This document shows positions 7,973 through 16,165 of a DNA stretch of 64,000 nucleotides, piece after piece. The notes beneath the pieces were generated by a model, which saw only the letters and a list, made by a program, of their open reading frames with translations, ran no database searches and had not been told where the DNA came from. The translations under genes were made by a program, and so were the position numbers. Position 1 is the stretch's first letter, and every line of letters begins with the position of its first letter. This DNA is from Mycobacterium attenuatum (GTDB lineage Bacteria > Actinomycetota > Actinomycetes > Mycobacteriales > Mycobacteriaceae). The stretch is from contig NZ_UPHT01000004.1 of NCBI RefSeq assembly GCF_900566085.1, positions 36,715 through 100,714 on the forward strand, written 5' to 3'.

Positions 7973-8727
7973 CCGGGGTCCGGACCCTGCCGATCAGGGT
8001 CGCGCCGCTGTCCGGTGAGGCGCTGGACTCCTGGCTGGAATACCTCAGCCACCGATTACAGACGACCCACGGCGAGATCCTGACGGCCGTCGGGCTGAAC
8101 CGACCCGCCACTACGGCCACCGACCGCAGCCACGTCATGTGGCTGTTCCCTGAGGCCGCCGAACGGATCAGCGCCGCCACCGGGGTGTCGGTCGGGCAGA
8201 TCACCGCCATGACCCTCGCCCACTATCCCGCTGCAGCGCGGGTGCTGTCCCTGGGCGTGCAGTTCCCGCGCGGGCGGCCCCGCTACTCGCGCTTCTGCCC
8301 ACACTGTCTGGCCGACGACCGCGGCCGCTGGCAATTGCGATGGCGGCCGGGCTACAGCATCGCCTGCCTGAACCACCGCTGCCTGCTCCTCGACGCCTGC
8401 CCCGCATGCGCAAAACCGCAGCGCGACAGAGTATTCCCCGGCGAACTCCGCGCCTACCCGGGCCGATGCGGGTGCCGCGCCGCCGACGGCAGCGGCCGGT
8501 TGGCCGCCCGCTGCGGCGCCGACCTGAGCGCCGCCACCACCCTCACCCTCGACGCCGACCACCCCACGCTAGCGCAGCACCGCCGGCGGCTGCGGCGAGC
8601 ACCGCCGCCGCGGGTCGTTGCGGCAGCCACCGGGACAGCCGGTCGGGGGTCACGAACACCGCGATCAACGCACTCAACGTCACTCCGAGCGCCAGGAATG
8701 GCAGGGCTTGAACGAAGATGCCGCTGA
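7969..8727 (+). pseudogene. tniQ: TniQ target-selection protein, 3'-truncated
   Basis: GTG start in the GTGA overlap with tnsC. About 200 residues are TniQ-like: an N-terminal TniQ domain (LPIRVAPLSGEALDSWLEYL), then zinc-finger cysteines (FCPHCLADD, SIACLNHRCLLLDACPACA, GRCGCR). TniQ/TnsD proteins recognise the target and recruit TnsC. Homology stops at DADHPTLAQ near 8570. Beyond that the frame runs for about 50 residues antisense to a permease gene fragment, so the C-terminal part is lost and replaced by an unrelated tail. Full-length relatives continue well past this point. It may be inactive, or a minimal TniQ; I favour a deletion derivative. Confidence 0.82.
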
Positions 8728-8872
8728 ACACCGTGCCCGCCGTCGACAACGCCGCACTGTCGTACACCGCAGCCCGCAACGTGCTGCCCAGCAACGCAAA
8801 TGCCACAACCGCCGCGACGAGCACGGGCATCGACGCCGACTCCGGCAGTCGGACGGTCCTCACTGCGGCCAC
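8570..8872 (-). pseudogene. UPF0718 (COG0701) permease, 5' fragment
   Basis: Encodes about 101 N-terminal residues (FSGIFVQALPFLALGVTLSA, TPDRLSRWLPQR, AAGGAAL) that align with the intact permease at 13852-14856 (FCGVFVQALPFLAFGVVISG, SPERLARWLPRR, GVGGAAL). Similarity ends exactly at GGAAL, where the intact copy continues PGCECGSVPVARR; here the sequence switches into tniQ. The 5' end is intact and faces the Zur-like box at 8949-8969, so this was a zinc-regulated gene whose 3' two thirds were deleted together with the tniQ 3' end. Confidence 0.85.
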
Positions 8873-8948
8873 CCGGCCATTGTGTCAGCCGATCCCGGGA
8901 TCGCATCCCTGGCGGTGGCGCGTGCCTGATGGAACGCGACCAGATCTC

Positions 8949-8969
8949 TAATGAAAATAATTTCCAATT
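8949..8969. promoter_or_regulatory. Zur-box-like operator
   Basis: Imperfect palindrome with the core TAATGAAAAT-AATTTCCAATT between the divergent permease fragment and the His-rich gene. It fits the mycobacterial Zur (FurB) pattern of TGAAAAT with a mirrored half, and is AT-rich against a GC-rich background. Confidence 0.7.
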
Positions 8970-9029
8970 CTATGGGACGCTATCGCGGTCATCTGGTTAG
9001 GCTCGAAGCAACCAACTTTTGGAGGAACG

Positions 9030-9287
9030 ATGACACCTGCGGAACACGTCGATCCGGTTGACCACGAGCATCTACCGGGTGACGGCCACGAGACCGTCAA
9101 GCATGGCGACCACGTCGACCACATCCACGACGGTGAGCGGCACCCTGAGGCGAAGATCCACTCCGATCACGGCGCGGCGCACACCGAGGACGACGGATGT
9201 GAGACGGTGCAGCACGGCGACCACGTCGACCATGTGCACGACGGTCACCGACACTTCCAGCACGGCGACCACGTACACGAGCACTGA
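9030..9287 (+). CDS. Histidine-rich small protein, probable zinc buffer or chaperone
   Basis: 85 residues with 22 His and many Asp/Glu. The unit HGDHVDHxHDGxRH occurs twice, followed by a short HGDHVHEH at the end; one Cys is present. There is no signal peptide or membrane segment, so it is probably cytoplasmic. Such sequences bind several Zn(II) ions and could store zinc or hand it to COG0523 proteins. ATG 9030 is preceded by GGAGGA, and a Zur-box-like site lies 60 bp upstream, so it should be made under zinc limitation. Metal binding is inferred from composition. Confidence 0.8.
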   Translation: MTPAEHVDPVDHEHLPGDGHETVKHGDHVDHIHDGERHPEAKIHSDHGAAHTEDDGCETVQHGDHVDHVHDGHRHFQHGDHVHEH

Positions 9288-9362
9288 CCGCGGATCACGG
9301 CTGCGGGTAGCGCCGGTGTAACCCAGGTTTCAGTCCCCGCTAGTCGGCTTGAGGTCGGGGTA

Positions 9363-10556
9363 TTACTGCTCGTAGCCGTGTTCGGCATTCGGTGCATACA
9401 TCGCTGTGTTCGGTGAGTCCACGCACGGATCCTTATGCCAGTCGCCGAACGGGTCCGCGAAGTGGCGCCATTGGTCGGGATAGGCCATCTCTGCGTCGGT
9501 CAGCAGCGCGGCCTGCAGTTCTCGCCTGATGTCTTCAGCCACCGCGCCGCAGGCAAGTGCGACCAGCGAGGTATGGCGATCGCCGTACCGGGTGTCCCAG
9601 GTAAGACCGGCCAGGACACGTCGCTGTTCATCGACGTTGGCGATCTCCGAGTCGGTCATTGCGGCCAGCCACTTGCCCCCGGAGTTGACCCGCAGTCCAC
9701 CGCCGGCCGACTCCAGGCACATCACGTTGGAAGGATGGTTGGCGAGCCAGATCCTTCCCCGCGTCCGCACCACACCGCTGAGCAGAACGTCGAGGGCCTC
9801 GTGCAGCCGTTCGGGATGAAACGGTCTGTCGGCACCGAACTCGACGATTCCGACCTCCCCATCGAAGTCCAGGGGCGGCTGGCCGATCAGCAGTGGACCG
9901 AGCGGATCGTCGCTGCGGCCCCGGCGGGCGTCCTCGCCGAGCTTCGCCACGGCCCCGCCGACGCGGCGCGGGTCATGCACCACCGACGCGCGCGGGGCCA
10001 GCCGGCTCAGCACCGACATCGTGGCCTTGTCGATGTGGTCAACGACGATGACGTCGGCGAACTCGGCCTGCCCGACCGCAACCTGGGCGCGTGTGCGTCC
10101 GTCGTCAAGCTCTTGGTCACCTAACGCCTGCTCCAGCCAGTCCCATGTGTCCAGACAGCTGACCACCGCGGCGATCTGCACATCGCGGGCGGCGGGGCCG
10201 TCGATGAACCCGGGGCCCAGCAGTACCTTGACGTGATTGATCGCCCAGCAGATCGGCTGGGGTTCAAGCCATGGCGCCAAGTGGACGACCACCCGGTCGA
10301 CGTCCTTCCAGCGGTGCATTCGGCGCAACAGCTTCAGCAGGTCGTTGCGGATCGTGCACGAGATACAGCCGTGGCATAGCTCCAGAACGGATTCCGTGGT
10401 CACGGGAGTCCCGTTGCGCAGGTTGGTGACGCTGCGCTCCACCACATGACCGTCGAAGCGATGCCGCACGACGAATGTTCCCTCTGCGCGCAAGAGTGCT
10501 GTGACCGCGCCGTCGGTGTCGCCTTGCCCTGCGACGAGCAGAACCGGAGTCCGCAT
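9363..10556 (-). CDS. COG0523 (CobW)-like protein without P-loop, Rv0106-type
   Basis: 397 residues. Overall COG0523 architecture is kept: a C-x-x-C motif region GCISCTIRNDL (the usual GCxCC is altered to GCISC), a [11 protein letters not shown] strand, and the C-terminal CobW_C region (ADRPFHPERLHEALD, LANHPSNVMCLESAGG). The N terminus [11 protein letters not shown] replaces the GxxxxGKT nucleotide-binding loop of the family. It is 60% or so alike by eye to the second copy at 16676-17878 and resembles M. tuberculosis Rv0106. GTPase activity is doubtful; a zinc-binding or regulatory role is possible. It reads away from two Zur-like boxes. Confidence 0.85.
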   Translation of the reverse strand: MRTPVLLVAGQGDTDGAVTALLRAEGTFVVRHRFDGHVVERSVTNLRNGTPVTTESVLELCHGCISCTIRNDLLKLLRRMHRWKDVDRVVVHLAPWLEPQPICWAINHVKVLLGPGFIDGPAARDVQIAAVVSCLDTWDWLEQALGDQELDDGRTRAQVAVGQAEFADVIVVDHIDKATMSVLSRLAPRASVVHDPRRVGGAVAKLGEDARRGRSDDPLGPLLIGQPPLDFDGEVGIVEFGADRPFHPERLHEALDVLLSGVVRTRGRIWLANHPSNVMCLESAGGGLRVNSGGKWLAAMTDSEIANVDEQRRVLAGLTWDTRYGDRHTSLVALACGAVAEDIRRELQAALLTDAEMAYPDQWRHFADPFGDWHKDPCVDSPNTAMYAPNAEHGYEQ

Positions 10557-10565
10557 ACAACCCCC

Positions 10566-10586
10566 TAATGAATACAGTTTTCATTA
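10566..10586. promoter_or_regulatory. Zur-box-like operator (near-perfect palindrome)
   Basis: TAATGAA-TACAGTT-TTCATTA: the outer seven bases of each side are exact inverted complements. It lies 10 bp upstream of the minus-strand COG0523-like gene start, as expected for a repressor site. Confidence 0.78.
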
Positions 10587-10618
10587 ATGCCGCCGACGGT
10601 ACAGTACAAGCGACGACT

Positions 10619-10639
10619 TGTCGAAAATCATTGTCAATA
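10619..10639. promoter_or_regulatory. Zur-box-like operator
   Basis: Core CGAAAATCATTGTCAATA, 18 bp before the GTG start of the plus-strand Cys-rich gene. Together with the site at 10566-10586 it forms a divergent control region. Confidence 0.65.
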
Positions 10640-10656
10640 AGATCGGGGGTGCCTTG

Positions 10657-11070
10657 GTGGGGCGTGCGCACCGCATTGTCGAGGCCGCAGCGAATGCCGA
10701 GCCTCCGCACCCCACGGACCGCGCCTTCACTGCGGTGGTCTGCGGCGGCTGCGGGACTGAACAGGGTGACTCACCCGCGGAGACGGTGGTCGCCGCGCTT
10801 CGTGACGTCGTTCGGCAGTGCCCGTTGGGGGTACTGGTCACTGTTCCCTGCATGTTCGGCGACCCCTGCCCGGCGTGGCTGGCTGAGGGTGTTTTTGTGG
10901 CGCTCCAGCCCTGCACGATCGACCGCGAGCCGACCTGTTCAGCGCACCTCGTCGGGCCGATTCGAGACCCCGAAGACATCGCTCAACTCAGTGCATGGGT
11001 GCGGGCAGGCCGCTGGAATGCCGGTCTGCTCCCGGTCCGCCTGCGCCGCAATGCTTTTCATCGTCGATGA
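10657..11070 (+). CDS. Cys-rich thioredoxin-fold ferredoxin-like protein, Zur-controlled
   Basis: 137 residues. I chose GTG 10657 because GGGGGT lies just upstream and an earlier TTG (10618) would put the Zur-like box inside the gene. Cysteines lie in VVCGGCG, RQCPLG, VPCMFGDPCPAW, LQPCTI and PTCSAH. The pattern recalls thioredoxin-like [2Fe-2S] ferredoxins, though metal could equally be zinc. No close family can be named. Its place between two zinc-regulated units and the operator directly upstream argue for a role in zinc starvation. It ends 100 bp before znuA. Confidence 0.65.
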   Translation: MGRAHRIVEAAANAEPPHPTDRAFTAVVCGGCGTEQGDSPAETVVAALRDVVRQCPLGVLVTVPCMFGDPCPAWLAEGVFVALQPCTIDREPTCSAHLVGPIRDPEDIAQLSAWVRAGRWNAGLLPVRLRRNAFHRR

Positions 11071-11143
11071 TGCGGATCTACAGGCGGCACATGACGCTGG
11101 CCGCGGCAGAGATCCAGAAAATAGTGCCCATCGTCCCGGCTCC

Positions 11144-11164
11144 AATTGAAAACGGTTACTATTT
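11144..11164. promoter_or_regulatory. Zur-box-like operator before znuA
   Basis: AATTGAAAACGG-TTACTATTT, imperfect, ending 6 bp before the znuA ATG. It should control the six-gene run znuA to the TIGR03943 gene. Confidence 0.6.
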
Positions 11165-11170
11165 CCGTTT

Positions 11171-12127
11171 ATGAACTCTCTCCGTTCTCGGCTGATCGGC
11201 GTCACGGCCGCAGTCATCGCCCTCATCGCGCCCCTCGGTTTGTCCGCATGCTCCTCGCGTGACGGCGGGAAAACCGCCGAGTCCTCCACCACGGCTGCGG
11301 CCGGCGGTGGATGCCCCACCACACCGGTCAATGTTGTGGTCAGCGTGGACCAATGGGGCGATATCGTCCGGGACTTGGGCGGTGAGTGCGCCCAGGTGAC
11401 GACGGTGCTGGCCAGCTCGTCTGTCGATCCACACGACTTCGAACCCTCCCCGGCGGATGCGGCGACCTTCGCCAAGGCGCAGCTCGTCGTCGTCAACGGA
11501 GCGGATTACGACCCGTGGGCGTCGAAGCTCGCGGCAACATCGGCACCGAAGGCGCCGGTGGTCGATGCGGGCGTGGTGACCAAGACCGCGGCGGGGGCCA
11601 ATCCGCACCTCTGGTACAGCCCGTCCGCGGTCGTTGCGGTCGCTGATGCGGTCACCGCTGAACTCGCGAAGCTGGCGCCCGAAGCAAAGGGCTACTTCGC
11701 CGACCAACGCACGGCCTTCGGCACTAGCCTCGAGCCCTACAATAAGTTGCTCTCCGCTATCAAGGCAGGCGCGACGGGTAAAACCTATGCGGCCACCGAA
11801 AGCGTCTTCGACTACACAGCAGAGGATGTCGGCCTGGTGAACGCCACACCCCAGGGCTACAAGACGGCGTCGGCGAACGAGTCCGATCCCTCGCCGGCGG
11901 ATCTGGAGGCGTTCCGCCGCGCTCTGGCAGATCGCCAGATCAACGTTCTGATCTACAACACTAAGACCGAAGGCTCGGTCCCTGAACAGATCCGTACCGC
12001 CGCCGAAGCCGCGGGCGTACCGGTGGTCGATGTGACCGAGACGGTGCCGCCAGGAACGACCTCGTTTGAGACATGGCAGGTTGCCCAGTTGACTGCGCTG
12101 GCGAAGGCGCTCGGTGTCGCTGTGTGA
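11171..12127 (+). CDS. znuA: Zinc ABC transporter substrate-binding lipoprotein
   Basis: 318 residues, cluster A-I (ZnuA/TroA) family. It has a lipoprotein signal peptide (basic start, hydrophobic segment, lipobox GLSAC at about residue 27) so it is anchored outside the membrane. Metal ligands expected for the family are visible in SSVDPHDFEPSP and GANPHLWYSP, with a conserved Glu/Asp near the C terminus. There is no long His-rich loop. It delivers Zn(II) to the permease. Homologous to M. tuberculosis Rv2059. It overlaps znuC by 14 bp. Confidence 0.92.
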   Translation: MNSLRSRLIGVTAAVIALIAPLGLSACSSRDGGKTAESSTTAAAGGGCPTTPVNVVVSVDQWGDIVRDLGGECAQVTTVLASSSVDPHDFEPSPADAATFAKAQLVVVNGADYDPWASKLAATSAPKAPVVDAGVVTKTAAGANPHLWYSPSAVVAVADAVTAELAKLAPEAKGYFADQRTAFGTSLEPYNKLLSAIKAGATGKTYAATESVFDYTAEDVGLVNATPQGYKTASANESDPSPADLEAFRRALADRQINVLIYNTKTEGSVPEQIRTAAEAAGVPVVDVTETVPPGTTSFETWQVAQLTALAKALGVAV

Positions 12128-12899
12128 GCCCGAATCCAGTGCTCCCGCGCTGAAATTCGACGACGTCAGTGTGGTGCGTGGCGGCACTCTGATCTGGTCT
12201 GAAGGCACATTCGAGGTGCCCGCCGGCGGCATCGTCGCGGTCATCGGATCCAACGGATCGGGCAAGACCAGCCTGTTGAACGTGATTCTGGGACTGATAC
12301 CTCCTGCCTCGGGTCACGTCCGGGTGCTGGGAAAGCCGCCAGGAGAGGTCAACGAGTTCATCGGCTACGTGCCACAGAACTACGCGTCGGCGCCGGGAGA
12401 TGCGATCCGGGTCTGCGATGCGGTGATGTTGGGCCTCAACGGAACTCGGTGGGGGCTCGGACGTCCCTCCCTTGAGGACCGACGCCGGGTCGACGAGGTG
12501 CTGGACGCGGTCGACGCCGGGGCGCTGGCCGGCCGCCGACTCTCCGAGCTTTCCGGCGGGCAGCGCCAGCGCGTCGCTATCGCCGAGGCGTTGGCCGCCC
12601 GCCCCAAGATCCTCATCCTCGACGAGCCGCTGGCGTCGCTGGATCTGCGGAATCAGCGCGAGATCGTTCAACTGCTCGATCGTCTCAACGAGCAACTCGG
12701 TGTGACGATCCTCGTCGTCGCCCATGATTTGAACCCACTGCTGGGCGTGTTGAGTAGCGCGATCTACCTGTTGGACGGACACGCGCACTTTGGCACCATC
12801 GGCGGGGTGGTCGAGGAAGACCTACTCAGTCACCTGTACGGCACTCCCATCCAGGTTGTTCGAACACCGCAGGGCGAGCTGTACATGAGGAGCACCTAG
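12114..12899 (+). CDS. znuC: Zinc ABC transporter ATP-binding protein
   Basis: 261 residues. Walker A GSNGSGKTS (about 42-50), Q-loop GYVPQNYAS, signature LSGGQRQRVAIAEALA, Walker B ILILDEPLASLD and the switch His in VVAHDLNP are all present. It powers zinc import with ZnuA and ZnuB. GTG 12114 lies inside the end of znuA, and the stop shares a G with the znuB GTG, so the three are coupled. Interestingly the M. tuberculosis Rv2059-Rv2060 locus has, as I recall, only the binding protein and permease next to the alternative ribosomal genes. Confidence 0.93.
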   Translation: MSLCEPESSAPALKFDDVSVVRGGTLIWSEGTFEVPAGGIVAVIGSNGSGKTSLLNVILGLIPPASGHVRVLGKPPGEVNEFIGYVPQNYASAPGDAIRVCDAVMLGLNGTRWGLGRPSLEDRRRVDEVLDAVDAGALAGRRLSELSGGQRQRVAIAEALAARPKILILDEPLASLDLRNQREIVQLLDRLNEQLGVTILVVAHDLNPLLGVLSSAIYLLDGHAHFGTIGGVVEEDLLSHLYGTPIQVVRTPQGELYMRST

Positions 12900-13825
12900 T
12901 GACTCCTCACGCGATGGCTTTCGGCTATCAGGACAATTGGTGGCCGATCCTCACCTCACCCTTCATGACCAGTGCATTGGCCGGCGGCACCATCGTCGCC
13001 CTCGCCGCCGGCCTGATCGGATACTTCGTCGTCGTCCGCAACACCGCGTTCGCCGCCCATGCCCTGGCACACATCGGCCTGCCCGGCGCCACCGGCGCGG
13101 TCCTGCTCGGACTGCCCGTCGCACTGGGCCTGGGCGTGTTCTGCGCGGGTGGGGCATTGGTCATCGGCGTCCTTGGCAACCGCCGGTCCGACACCGAAGT
13201 GGCCACCGGCACCGTTTTGGCACTGGCAACCGGTTTCGGATTGTTCTTCAATTCACTGGCAACCAAGTCGTCGAGCACGATGACCAATGTGCTGTTCGGC
13301 AATCTGCTGGCCATCTCACGCGAACAGCTGGCGACGTTCGCGGTGTTGTTGGTGTTGTTGGCAGCGTGCATCGGCTTCATCTACCGGCCTTTGCTGTACA
13401 CCTCGGTCAACGTCGAGGTCGCCCAGGCAAAGGGGCTGCCGGTACGCCTGTTGTCGATGATCTTCATGGCGCTCCTCGGCCTGGCCATCACCATGGCGGT
13501 ACAGGCAGTCGGCACACTGCTCCTCTTCGCCCTGATCGTCACCCCCGCCGCCACCGCGATCATGTTGACCCCGAGGCCCCCGAAGGCGATGATCATTTCC
13601 ACGGTGATCAGCGTGGTCTCGGTCTGGCTCGGCGTCGTCATGTCGGCGATGTTCAACCTGCCGCCGAGCTTCGTCATCGTCACGATCGCATGTGGCGTGT
13701 GGTTGGCCGTGTGGACCCTCGAGCGTCATGTCCGGCCGCGATCCGTAGCGGCGCAACGGTTATCCACGGACTTCGTGGGGGATCTCAAGCCGGAAGTAGT
13801 TGGCGGCGACCACACCCACCGGTGA
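12899..13825 (+). CDS. znuB: Zinc ABC transporter permease
   Basis: 308 residues, ABC-3 family membrane protein. About eight hydrophobic segments are visible, for example MTSALAGGTIVALAAGLIGY, LPVALGLGVFCAGGALVIGV and AVQAVGTLLLFALIVTPAAT. The last of these is the conserved region that contacts the ATPase. The C-terminal 30 residues are hydrophilic. It forms the channel for zinc import with ZnuC. GTG 12899 overlaps the znuC stop by one base. Comparable to Rv2060. Confidence 0.92.
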   Translation: MTPHAMAFGYQDNWWPILTSPFMTSALAGGTIVALAAGLIGYFVVVRNTAFAAHALAHIGLPGATGAVLLGLPVALGLGVFCAGGALVIGVLGNRRSDTEVATGTVLALATGFGLFFNSLATKSSSTMTNVLFGNLLAISREQLATFAVLLVLLAACIGFIYRPLLYTSVNVEVAQAKGLPVRLLSMIFMALLGLAITMAVQAVGTLLLFALIVTPAATAIMLTPRPPKAMIISTVISVVSVWLGVVMSAMFNLPPSFVIVTIACGVWLAVWTLERHVRPRSVAAQRLSTDFVGDLKPEVVGGDHTHR

Positions 13826-13851
13826 CGGCGGGCGGCTGGCAGGATGAGCCC

Positions 13852-14856
13852 GTGACGGTTGTCGGGCGGACCCGCCCGCGATTTGCCGGGTCGATGCCAC
13901 TGCTCTTCGCGGGGCTGATCGGGCTGGCCCTGTTCGCCGGAACGATACGGGCCTTCATGGTGGGTCGTCCCGACCTGGCGAAAGCTGCCACGGTGTTCTG
14001 CGGTGTGTTTGTCCAAGCGCTGCCCTTCCTGGCTTTCGGTGTGGTGATCAGCGGCTTGATCGCGACGTACGTGTCCCCGGAACGGCTGGCTCGTTGGCTG
14101 CCCCGGCGAACGGGCGTGGCGATCCTGACCGCCGGGGTCGGGGGCGCGGCCTTGCCGGGCTGCGAGTGCGGATCGGTTCCGGTGGCACGCAGGTTGTTCG
14201 GCGACGGCCCGTCGAGCGATCGGCAGGGTGCCGCCGCGTTGACGTTCATGCTCGCCGCGCCGGCGATCAATCCGGTGGTCCTGGTGTCGACGGCGGTGGC
14301 CTTTCCCGGCGAGCCGGCTATGGTCGGCGCACGGTTCACGGCATCACTGCTCACCGCGGTCGTGATGGGCGCTGCGTGGTCTCGATGGGGTCGCGCCGAC
14401 TGGATCACCCGGCGGCTACCGCGATCGCCCCATGGCGGGGGGTCGAAGTGGACGGTGTTCAGCGAGGCGGCACGCCACGACTTTCTGCAGGCCGCGTCAT
14501 ACCTGGTCATCGGCGCCGCCACCGCTGCCGCACTGAACGTGTTGATGCCACCGACCGTCTACGAACACCTGGCCGGCCACCTGCTGCTCGGCATCATCAC
14601 GATGGCGATCCTGGCCTTCGTCCTGGCTCTGTGCTCGGAGGCGGACGCCTTCGTAGCCGCGAGCCTGACCATGTTGCCGCTGCTGCCGCGGCTGGTGTTC
14701 CTGGTCGTGGGACCGGCGGTGGACGCCAAGCTGTTCGCGATGCAGGCGGGGGTGTTCGGCCGCGCGTTCGCCGTGAGGTTCGCCCCGGCCACCTTCGTCG
14801 TCGCCACGGTGGTTGCCACGGTGGTCGGGCTGATCTTGCTCGGGGGCGCGCGGTGA
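13852..14856 (+). CDS. UPF0718 (COG0701) family membrane permease
   Basis: 334 residues, multi-pass membrane protein of the family that includes ArsP and B. subtilis YcgR. Conserved features are FVQALPFLAFGVVISG, GGAALPGCECGSVPVARRL (Cys pair typical of the family) and ALTFMLAAPAINPVVLVSTA, with the repeat-like ALCSEADAFVAASL. The substrate is unknown; a metal or metallophore is suggested by the zinc context. I chose GTG 13852, 26 bp after znuB, because the longer in-frame opening only overlaps znuB. The stop overlaps the next gene by 4 bp. A truncated second copy lies at 8570-8872. Confidence 0.87.
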   Translation: MTVVGRTRPRFAGSMPLLFAGLIGLALFAGTIRAFMVGRPDLAKAATVFCGVFVQALPFLAFGVVISGLIATYVSPERLARWLPRRTGVAILTAGVGGAALPGCECGSVPVARRLFGDGPSSDRQGAAALTFMLAAPAINPVVLVSTAVAFPGEPAMVGARFTASLLTAVVMGAAWSRWGRADWITRRLPRSPHGGGSKWTVFSEAARHDFLQAASYLVIGAATAAALNVLMPPTVYEHLAGHLLLGIITMAILAFVLALCSEADAFVAASLTMLPLLPRLVFLVVGPAVDAKLFAMQAGVFGRAFAVRFAPATFVVATVVATVVGLILLGGAR

Positions 14857-15587
14857 GCCGCAACACCGAGAACGTGGTCCTGTTCCTCCTGGGTATGTGC
14901 ACCGCCGCGATCGTCGTCACCGGCACCTTCACCCGCTACGTCAAGCCCACCCTCATGCCGTGGTTGGCGGTGACGGCGGTGCTGCTCGTCGTTTTGGCGC
15001 TGTCGGCGGCCATCCGGGATTTCAGAGCTCGCGGAGGCTACGTCGAGGATGCAGATCACCACGACGGCGATATCGAACACACGCACCGGTCTGCGGTGGT
15101 GTGGTTGTTGGTGCTGCCCGTCGCACTGCTGGGCTTCGTCGTCCCCCCGGCGCTGGGCGCGCGGGCCGCCGAGCCCACGGTCACCGACCTACCGCGGTTG
15201 GTGCTGTTGCGTCCCTTTCCGCCGTTGCCCGCCACTCGTGCCCCGGAACTTCTGCTTCCAGAGGTGGTTGTCCGTGCGAATCGGGACTCGGCCCGCACCC
15301 TGGAGAATCGGCTGATCACCGTCACCGGCTTCACCATCAAGAAGGGCGACGAGGTCGATTTGGGTCGGGTCGTCATCATCTGCTGTGCGGCCGATGGACA
15401 GTTGGCCCGGCTTCATCTCCGCGGTCCGGCCGCGGCCATCGCGGCCACCTATCCCGAGGAGACCTGGCTGCGGGTGGAGGGCACCGTGGTCCCCAGCCCC
15501 TCCGATGTCGCCGGGTTGTCGACCCCGACTCTGACGGTCTCCGCGGTGACGCCCATCGAGGCGCCGCGGGATCCCTACGCGTACTAA
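14853..15587 (+). CDS. TIGR03943/UPF0703 family protein, partner of the permease
   Basis: 244 residues. Two membrane helices near the N terminus (NVVLFLLGMCTAAIVVTGTF and LMPWLAVTAVLLVVLALSA), a His/Asp-rich loop (EDADHHDGDIEHTHR), a third helix, then an external beta-rich domain with TVTGFTIKKGDEVDLGRVVIICCAADG. This family and UPF0718 permeases are usually adjacent, as in B. subtilis ycgR-ycgQ. Start GTG is inside the GTGA overlap with the permease. The His-rich loop suggests metal contact. Last gene of the znu operon; it converges on rpsR2. Confidence 0.85.
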   Translation: MSRNTENVVLFLLGMCTAAIVVTGTFTRYVKPTLMPWLAVTAVLLVVLALSAAIRDFRARGGYVEDADHHDGDIEHTHRSAVVWLLVLPVALLGFVVPPALGARAAEPTVTDLPRLVLLRPFPPLPATRAPELLLPEVVVRANRDSARTLENRLITVTGFTIKKGDEVDLGRVVIICCAADGQLARLHLRGPAAAIAATYPEETWLRVEGTVVPSPSDVAGLSTPTLTVSAVTPIEAPRDPYAY

Positions 15588-15597
15588 GAGGCCTCCG

Positions 15598-15852
15598 CTA
15601 AGGACCTGCGAACGGCAGCAGGGCCATCTCGCGTGCGTTCTTGATCGCCATTGCCACCTGGCGCTGCTGCTGAACGGTCAGCCCGGTAACGCGTCTGGAC
15701 CTGATCTTGCCGCGCTCGGAGATGAACGTGCGCAGCAGGGCGGTGTCCTTGTAGTCGACCGTCGTGATGCCGAGCTTCGTGAAGGGGTTGGCCTTCTTGC
15801 GCAGCGGATCGGCTGCGGGTGGTCGCCGGCCTGGCTTGCTTCTGTCTGCCAT
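15598..15852 (-). CDS. rpsR2: 30S ribosomal protein S18, zinc-free paralogue
   Basis: 84 residues. [20 protein letters not shown] and [18 protein letters not shown] are bS18 signatures. The CxxC zinc site found near the N terminus of the main mycobacterial S18 is absent, so this is the C-minus form that replaces the zinc protein under starvation and frees zinc. Corresponds to Rv2055c. Last of a four-gene operon rpmB-rpmG-rpsN-rpsR transcribed from the Zur-like box at 16589. Confidence 0.95.
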   Translation of the reverse strand: MADRSKPGRRPPAADPLRKKANPFTKLGITTVDYKDTALLRTFISERGKIRSRRVTGLTVQQQRQVAMAIKNAREMALLPFAGP

Positions 15853-15858
15853 CGCCCG

Positions 15859-16164
15859 TCACCAACTCGACTTGCGAATGCCCGGCAACTCGCCGCGGTG
15901 TGCCAGGTCCCGGACGCGGACGCGGGACAGGCCGAACTTGCGCAGATGACCGCGCGGGCGACCGTCGACGACGTCGCGATTGCGCAGTCGAACAGCGCTG
16001 GAATCTCGCGGCAACCGCTGCAGCGCCGATTGAGCGGCGACGCGCTCGCCCTCAGTGCTCGATGGGCTGCGGATCACCTCCTTCAGTTCTGCGCGGCGTT
16101 CGGCGTAACGCGCCACCATGGCGCGGCGCTGTTCGTTCTTGACGATCTTGGATTTCTTGGCCAC
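15859..16164 (-). CDS. rpsN2: 30S ribosomal protein S14, zinc-free paralogue
   Basis: 101 residues from GTG 16164 ([20 protein letters not shown]). I chose this start because S14 proteins begin this way; the longer frame would overlap rpm[22 protein letters not shown] is the uS14 C-terminal signature. It is the long 101-residue form without the CxxC...CxxC zinc site of the 61-residue form. Corresponds to Rv2056c. It starts one base after the rpmG stop codon. Confidence 0.95.
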   Translation of the reverse strand: MAKKSKIVKNEQRRAMVARYAERRAELKEVIRSPSSTEGERVAAQSALQRLPRDSSAVRLRNRDVVDGRPRGHLRKFGLSRVRVRDLAHRGELPGIRKSSW

Positions 16165-16165
16165 C

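Noticed and set aside
12937..13851. Upstream extension of the permease frame at 13852 through znuB
   Set aside because: The extension overlaps znuB out of frame and has no membrane character; the protein family starts at the chosen GTG.
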